64,000 nt of DNA from Colius striatus (lineage: Eukaryota > Chordata > Aves > Coliiformes > Coliidae), in the NCBI RefSeq assembly GCF_028858725.1, contig NC_084767.1, forward strand, positions 19,173,895 through 19,237,894, written 5' to 3'. Under the pieces are notes generated by a model, which made no database searches, was not told the origin of the DNA, and saw only the letters and a program-made list of their open reading frames with translations. The stretch's first letter is position 1; each line of letters opens with the position of its first letter. Below, in pieces: positions 58,471 through 64,000 of this stretch. Made by a program: the position numbers and the translations under genes.

Positions 58471-61400
58471 TTTTATTGGGTGCGACTGTGAAGTGACAGC
58501 ATGTTCCCACTTTTCCTTTTGCAGTAGGCTTCCCTTCCCCGTGCTTAGACCCCTGCTTTCGCTGCAGCACCCTCGCACACCCCGTCCCTCCGCCGTGCGT
58601 TCCAGCCTGCGCCGTTTGCCGGCAGTCTCTGTGAAAATGCGGGGGAAGCTTTCGACTGCGGGTTGTGTGTGCAACCTGTGGGTTTATTCCATGGCTTTTG
58701 TCTCTGCAGGAGATAGGTTAGAGCTGTGCGGGTTACACAGACCCGAGGAAGAGAGAGGAAGTGGTGCTGCTTGGTGGAAGTGAAGCGATTTATGTGCTTT
58801 TCTCAGCTTCGCATTTTTTTCCATGTTTAGCTTTTTGTGTTGGACTTCACCCCGAGCGCTCCGCAGCGCTGCGAGGCAGGCTCTCGGGGCCAGATTTTCA
58901 AATGATCTTTAGCAAACAACTGCTGATCTTTTGCTTGGTGTTGATCTTCCCTGAAAGCCTTGCCCTGACTTCACGCTGAGAGCTCCAAAATGTCCTGATG
59001 TGCTCCAGTTCCTATTCAGCAGCTGGAGGATCTCAGCTCCCGGCTGGCGCAGGAGCGGCTCCCGGCTGAGGCTGCGAGTGGGGCTCCAGGCTCCTTGGAG
59101 GCAGGCTGCCTTACATTGAAAATGCATTAAGAATAATGATGTATTTTTAATGTATGAAGAGTCATCTTCAGACTCCAAACCAAACCCCTCCTCATCTCCT
59201 GCCATATTTATGGCACGTATATTGAAAAGCTTGCACAGCAATGGAAAAATGGCTATTATTTATTTATTTAGTGCTAATATGAACATTGTGTATTATTGCA
59301 GATACACCCTGCAGAAAAGATTTCTCTGTCCAAGAGTGTCTTGTTCTAAGGCTGATTGTTCAGTTATGTACATGCTTATATCTGAGAGCAGAGACCTTCC
59401 CAGGTGGGAGCAGCACGTGTGGATCAGGGCAATGCAATTTAATAGTGGATGGGCAGAAGAGCAGCCTATCCGAGTGGTACATAAAATATTGCTAGGTTTC
59501 CAATAGTACAAAACTGATGCCTGCTTTTCACGATAAATAGAATATGATTCTTAACAATATTGCTTTGTTATTGGTCATGTTCTTTACAGTAAAATACTGC
59601 TTGAAGTTCAGGAAAGTAAAGGAGTTTTATGTCTATGGTTTTGAAAGTTTGGCAAGTAAATGGATAACAGTAGAAAATGCAATTTTGAGAAGCTGATGGG
59701 GGGGGGGGGGGGGAAAGATCATCTCGCTGTATTTAGTGTTGGAAAGCAGCTCAAAGAGGAGACACCCAAATGCCTGAGCAAAGGAATTTTCTCTGACCAC
59801 CTGTTTTTCAACAGCACGTACATAAATTCTGCACCTTGACCTGAGTTTTGGCAGTGTGCTGTAACCTTGCCATAGCGCCGGAGTTGAGCATCTCAGAATT
59901 AAAAGCTTATATATGTGAATGCTGAGGTTTATATTTCAGGACCATGTGTATGATTGGCACCAGGGAAACCTTTTGTTGCAGTACAGTGAGCGTCTCCTCA
60001 CGAGAGCCTGGCTGCCGATGTGGCAACTGCAGGCTGCTGTGCAGCAGCAGAAGTGGCCAACGCTGTAATTATGCTGTAGTTACAGGCAAGCCCAGCTTGA
60101 CAGTGCATTCCTGACAAAAGCTCAGCAATAGAACTGAAAAGAGGAAATAAAAATTATTATCTACGTGTGGAGGATGGGGACGAGGAGGAAATGGGATCTG
60201 GCCATATGGTTCTAGGGAGTGTGGAAACTCAGAATATTGCTGTTGTCACTGCAAATTGTATGAAACTTCTTTAAATATTGAATTCAGAAATGTTAAATCT
60301 TCAAGGTAATTCATCTCTTCTTCCTTCTGCCTCTGTTTTAAATATGTGTTAGGGATATCTGACTAATTCTTGCCTATTGGACAGAGCTGTTTCTTGCTAG
60401 AGCTTATGAGATTTGCCATGCTTAGGCACATATGGCTGCTGTGGACTGGAGCCACATGTGGATTCCTCCATACTGCTGTTGAATCAGTTGTATGTGTAGG
60501 GGGGTGGCCTTACCCCACCACTCCCACCTGCCTGGTGCTCTGCTCTTCAAAGCTCCTTTTTCTTCTGTAAGGGTGTCCTTGTGGTAAGAGCCCTGGGGGA
60601 CTGATAAAGAGCACTGGGAGGAGCATTGTGTTATCATCGTGGGATTCTGGAAGCTGAGGCTTTAGAGAAATACCACTTACCCTGAGACATGTAATATGTT
60701 TATACCAGTGATACAGAACTCTACATTCCTTTCTTGTACAGGAAATTAATTGCTTATTCATTTTGTGCACATAAACCCTGAAATGGTTGTAGATTTTTGA
60801 ATGACTTTTGAGTGACTTCTTCACTGAGGTGAATTAGGGTACTACCACTGCTACATTGCCTCTGAAGTACATTCTTTGATTTTATTCTTGCATATCCTTG
60901 GGAAAGATGCCTGTGCTTTGTGATAGGGGCTATATCCTTATCTTCAGGAGGCCTTTGTTACTTTGACTGTCAGGCTCAGGTCATAGTCTTTGTTTGACTG
61001 AAGCTATATGGAGCAGCAAAACATTTGTCTAGCTAATATAATACTGCCTGTTCCTGGAACCTCCTGCCTGTCATCTTTCCTTTCCAGTGAGGACAGCAAA
61101 TACTTGTCATCATCATCTAGCTAAACACTTTGCAGTTAACTTTTATACGTCCTGCAATTAGTAGCAGAGCTATGGTTTCGGGGGACAGACAACAATAAGA
61201 TGACGTCTGAAATGGTCTGTTGACCACTGGTAGTTCTGTAAGGTACGTGCTATTAGTTACTGTTTGTAGAGCCCAGAGTCTTGTGTAGCTGCCAGCTACT
61301 ACTCTGCCTAATAAAGGCATTTTCCAGTCACTCATCTTGGCACCACCTGGGCTGTGTCCGAGCAGGCACCTTTGCTTCTGTTTCTCACCCATGGCAGCTA

Positions 61401-64000
61401 TACAACCGTGTCCAGGTGTTGAATGCCTATTTGGTCCCATCCCTGAAATGTGTGGTGCCTTGCAAGGCCATCATTCACCCACTAACCTGTGCACAACACA
61501 AGCCAGAGATCTGAGTTGTACATACCTGGAAGAGAGGAACACGACCACTTTGGAAGATGGGATTTGGCAGTGTCTTGCACCTGGGGACAGCTGAAGAGCA
61601 GTTCTCTTTCTGTCAGCAACAGGAGATGACATTTCATGAAGAAGTCATGTGCTGAAGTAGGCACTGAACAGGCAGCCTTAAACATTTAATGGCTAAGGGG
61701 CTTTCACGGTAAGGCTATATAGCCTGCTCTGTGAGGCATGCACGTAGTGTGCCTCAGCACTCTGGGGTTTCATGACTCAGAAGCTGAGTCTGCCTTAGAA
61801 GAATGTGTGTTACTACTCACGTTTTTAAGGTTATATTCCTTTTCCCTTACCTTTAAAAGTAAAAATATCCCCCCTACAATCAAGCACGTTGAATGGGATA
61901 AGTGCTTCGTCCCCTGGGCTTTCAAATTTGCACTTTTTACAGTCACAAGATTAATGTATAAAGGTTTAACAAAATGCTATAGGCTGAGCCCTGTTCAGAG
62001 GGATCAGGCAACTCATCCAAACTTTCCTCTTTTTAACTGTGCTCCCACCTACCTGGCATGAGAGAGCTGGGTCTATGGTGAGTGGCTGGCAGTTGTTGGC
62101 AGCCAGGCTCCTGGGCTCGCCTCAGAGCAGTTCACATTGGAATGTAGTTCTCCAGATCCTGCCTCTGCTGTGAGTGGGAGCTGGCAGGTCTCCAGGAAGG
62201 ACGTGTGTGCCTTGGCCAAAAGCTGGTGGTTTAAGGAAATGCATGGTTCCTAATCTACCATCAGAAAAAAGCAAATATGCAGGCAATTTAGTGAAGTGAA
62301 AGTGCAACTCCCTGGGGAATGTGTAACTTGTGTTTCTAAGACGTTCTGAATATGTAGCCGTGTTCTGTCTTAAATGTTTGTCCTTTGGCATTTTGCTATC
62401 TCTGAGCTGGATCAAGAACACATATGTAGACTTTTATCTGCTGAGGTTTTCCTGTATCTCCAAAACTTTTCTGGCGAGTGTTTGCAGGATTATGGTAAGT
62501 CAGCATGCAAGCAGCATTCCTGTGTGAAAAAGTATCTAAGTCCCTGTTTAAAACTGATATTGCACGTGGAATTTTCTAATTTCTTGGCAGTGGACTCAAG
62601 TTATTATAGAAGAGCTGGTTTTCAAACTTGGCCTTGCCTCTTGATATCAAAGGGTGCCCTTTTGGGTGGTTTTGCCATCTGTTGCTGATACAAGAACTTT
62701 CCCCTTCTCATTATTTACTTAACTGTTTCTGTGTTTGCTGTAAGGATATAAACTGTAGATTAAATTTTCCCTTTAGAAATGAGAAAAGGGAATTTGAAGT
62801 TTTTATCACTCAACTCATAGAAATAGTTCATAAAACCTAGATAACTGGATCTTTATCTCTTAATCTACTGAGATATGTCCCTTGCATGGAAATGCATTGC
62901 TGCAAAGGAGCAGCATATGTTTCTGATGTGTTTGACACTTGGGATGCTTCTAGCCATAGGCAGAGTAGGAAAAAATTAGGCCTACTGATAAGTTTACTGA
63001 TGTATTGTGCCAAATGTTTGTCATATATATGTCAGATATTTTGTTTGTATGTTGCGATAGGAGTTCTCCTCCCCTTGTGCATTGCTAATACCAGTTACTG
63101 CATTGGTCTATCATGCCTGGAAATAAATAAGAAGAGATAGGTGTGGAATGACAAAAATGTTGGCAAAATGGTGACTGCTATGTTGGCAGTGCCATCTTGG
63201 GCCTTGAAGCAGGACTGGCTTGACATGCCAAACAGGAATTGGGTGCCACAAACCACATGCCAAACACAAAAAAGTGCCTGGTTAGGCACAGAGATACTGG
63301 GCTTTGGTGCAGCTCTTGCAAGGCTGTGTTTGTGAGCTTTTAAGATCAGCAAAATCTGGGAAGATTGGACATGACTGAGCCTATTGCTTCCCTGGCAGAT
63401 ACCACTTCCCAGGAGCTCCCTTTCGGTATTGCACCCCAGCCTCTGTGGGAAATGAGAGAAGCCTACTGTCGTAACCTAGGGATGGAGGGATGTCAAAGCA
63501 AACCTTGTATTTCTGGTGGGCAGAGAGGAGTGCTTGTCCCTGCAGCAATACATCATGGAAGTGTTCCTGAGCTTTATTTTGCTGCCTTGAAATGCCACAG
63601 CATGTAGCAGGGGCCTCTCCCTGCCAGCCAGGATCCCAGATCTGGGCCAGCACATCCCCTCCGCTCATTACAAAATCACTTCATAAATTCTGTCATCTAC
63701 CCTGCAGGTGCCTGAGTATTGTTATCTCTGTTACAAATGGAGCTATCTCCGTTGCCCGCTTCTGCGCCCCAGATGAAAGGTCTGGGTTTCCTCCTCTCTT
63801 ATCAGGCACCTGTTGCTTGTACCCAGACATTACTCACATCCTTTAAGCCACATCTTGTTTTGCATAATTAACACCAACTGTGCTTCATTTCCTTCCTTCC
63901 CTTGCAGTTTTGCTTAGTGTCCTTACCTGGCTATGGGAACATTCAGTGTTATTTTTGAGTTTTAACACAAGGAATGGAAATCAGCTTCAGTTTTGGGGAC
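58471..64000. other. Upstream flank of SPRY4, no gene recognised
   Basis: AT-rich unique sequence with no recognisable protein-coding exon; no FGF1 coding sequence is present. It contains a G16 run (59698-59713). A divergent non-coding transcript from the SPRY4 island is possible on the + strand, but I cannot define its exons. Confidence 0.5.
59698..59713 (+). repeat. G16 homopolymer
   Basis: Sixteen consecutive G, low complexity, with no other function evident. Confidence 0.9.

Noticed and set aside
57726..58783. Large overlapping frames in the SPRY4 CpG island (up to 200 codons)
   Set aside because: GC-rich, stop-poor sequence gives open frames in all directions. The products are Arg/Pro/Gly-rich, with no domain and repeated only because of the cassette repeats.
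59140..64000. FGF1 exons at the right edge
   Set aside because: FGF1 is the expected next gene by synteny, but none of its conserved coding sequence appears in any frame here.
1..64000. CRISPR arrays, bacterial operons, phage or viral genes, tRNA or rRNA genes
   Set aside because: None seen. The gene structure and repeats are those of a vertebrate genome.

Overview
The window is ordinary vertebrate nuclear DNA, most likely from a bird. The evidence is spliced genes with GT-AG introns, CpG-island promoters, several truncated copies with the 3' end typical of avian/reptilian CR1 LINEs, and the conserved neighbour pair NDFIP1-SPRY4 (in mammals the order is NDFIP1, SPRY4, FGF1). I cannot name the species. 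There is no bacterial, phage, viral, CRISPR or operon-like content.

Layout. (1) 1-17.8 kb: NDFIP1 on the + strand, complete in coding sequence, with seven coding exons (45, 88, 131, 88, 125, 67 and 104 nt) that join without a frame break into a 215-residue protein. It starts in a CpG island at the left edge and probably ends at a poly(A) signal near 17.8 kb. (2) About 17.8-42.7 kb: a roughly 25 kb intergenic gap between two convergent genes. No coding gene was found. It holds three CR1 fragments, a perfect 20-copy CCCCTT array, a pair of related 45-bp dispersed repeats, and some motif-rich blocks that may be regulatory. (3) About 42.7-57.9 kb: SPRY4 on the - strand. The whole 299-residue protein lies in one exon (46380-47279). 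A long 3' UTR containing a CR1 fragment probably follows. A 10.4 kb intron separates the coding exon from a likely non-coding first exon just inside a second CpG island (about 57.75-58.47 kb). (4) 58.5-64 kb: upstream flank of SPRY4 with no recognised gene. FGF1 coding sequence is not in the window.

Function. NDFIP1 is an endosomal/Golgi membrane adaptor that recruits and activates NEDD4-family ubiquitin ligases through PY motifs. SPRY4 is an FGF-inducible, membrane-recruited inhibitor of receptor tyrosine kinase-RAS-MAPK signalling. They are neighbours by conserved synteny and nothing here shows a shared pathway or shared transcription. The most unusual structure I see is a cassette array in the SPRY4 CpG-island promoter: four copies of a TATGAATGG-like motif interleaved with three NRF1-like palindromes. 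No undescribed biological system is evident.
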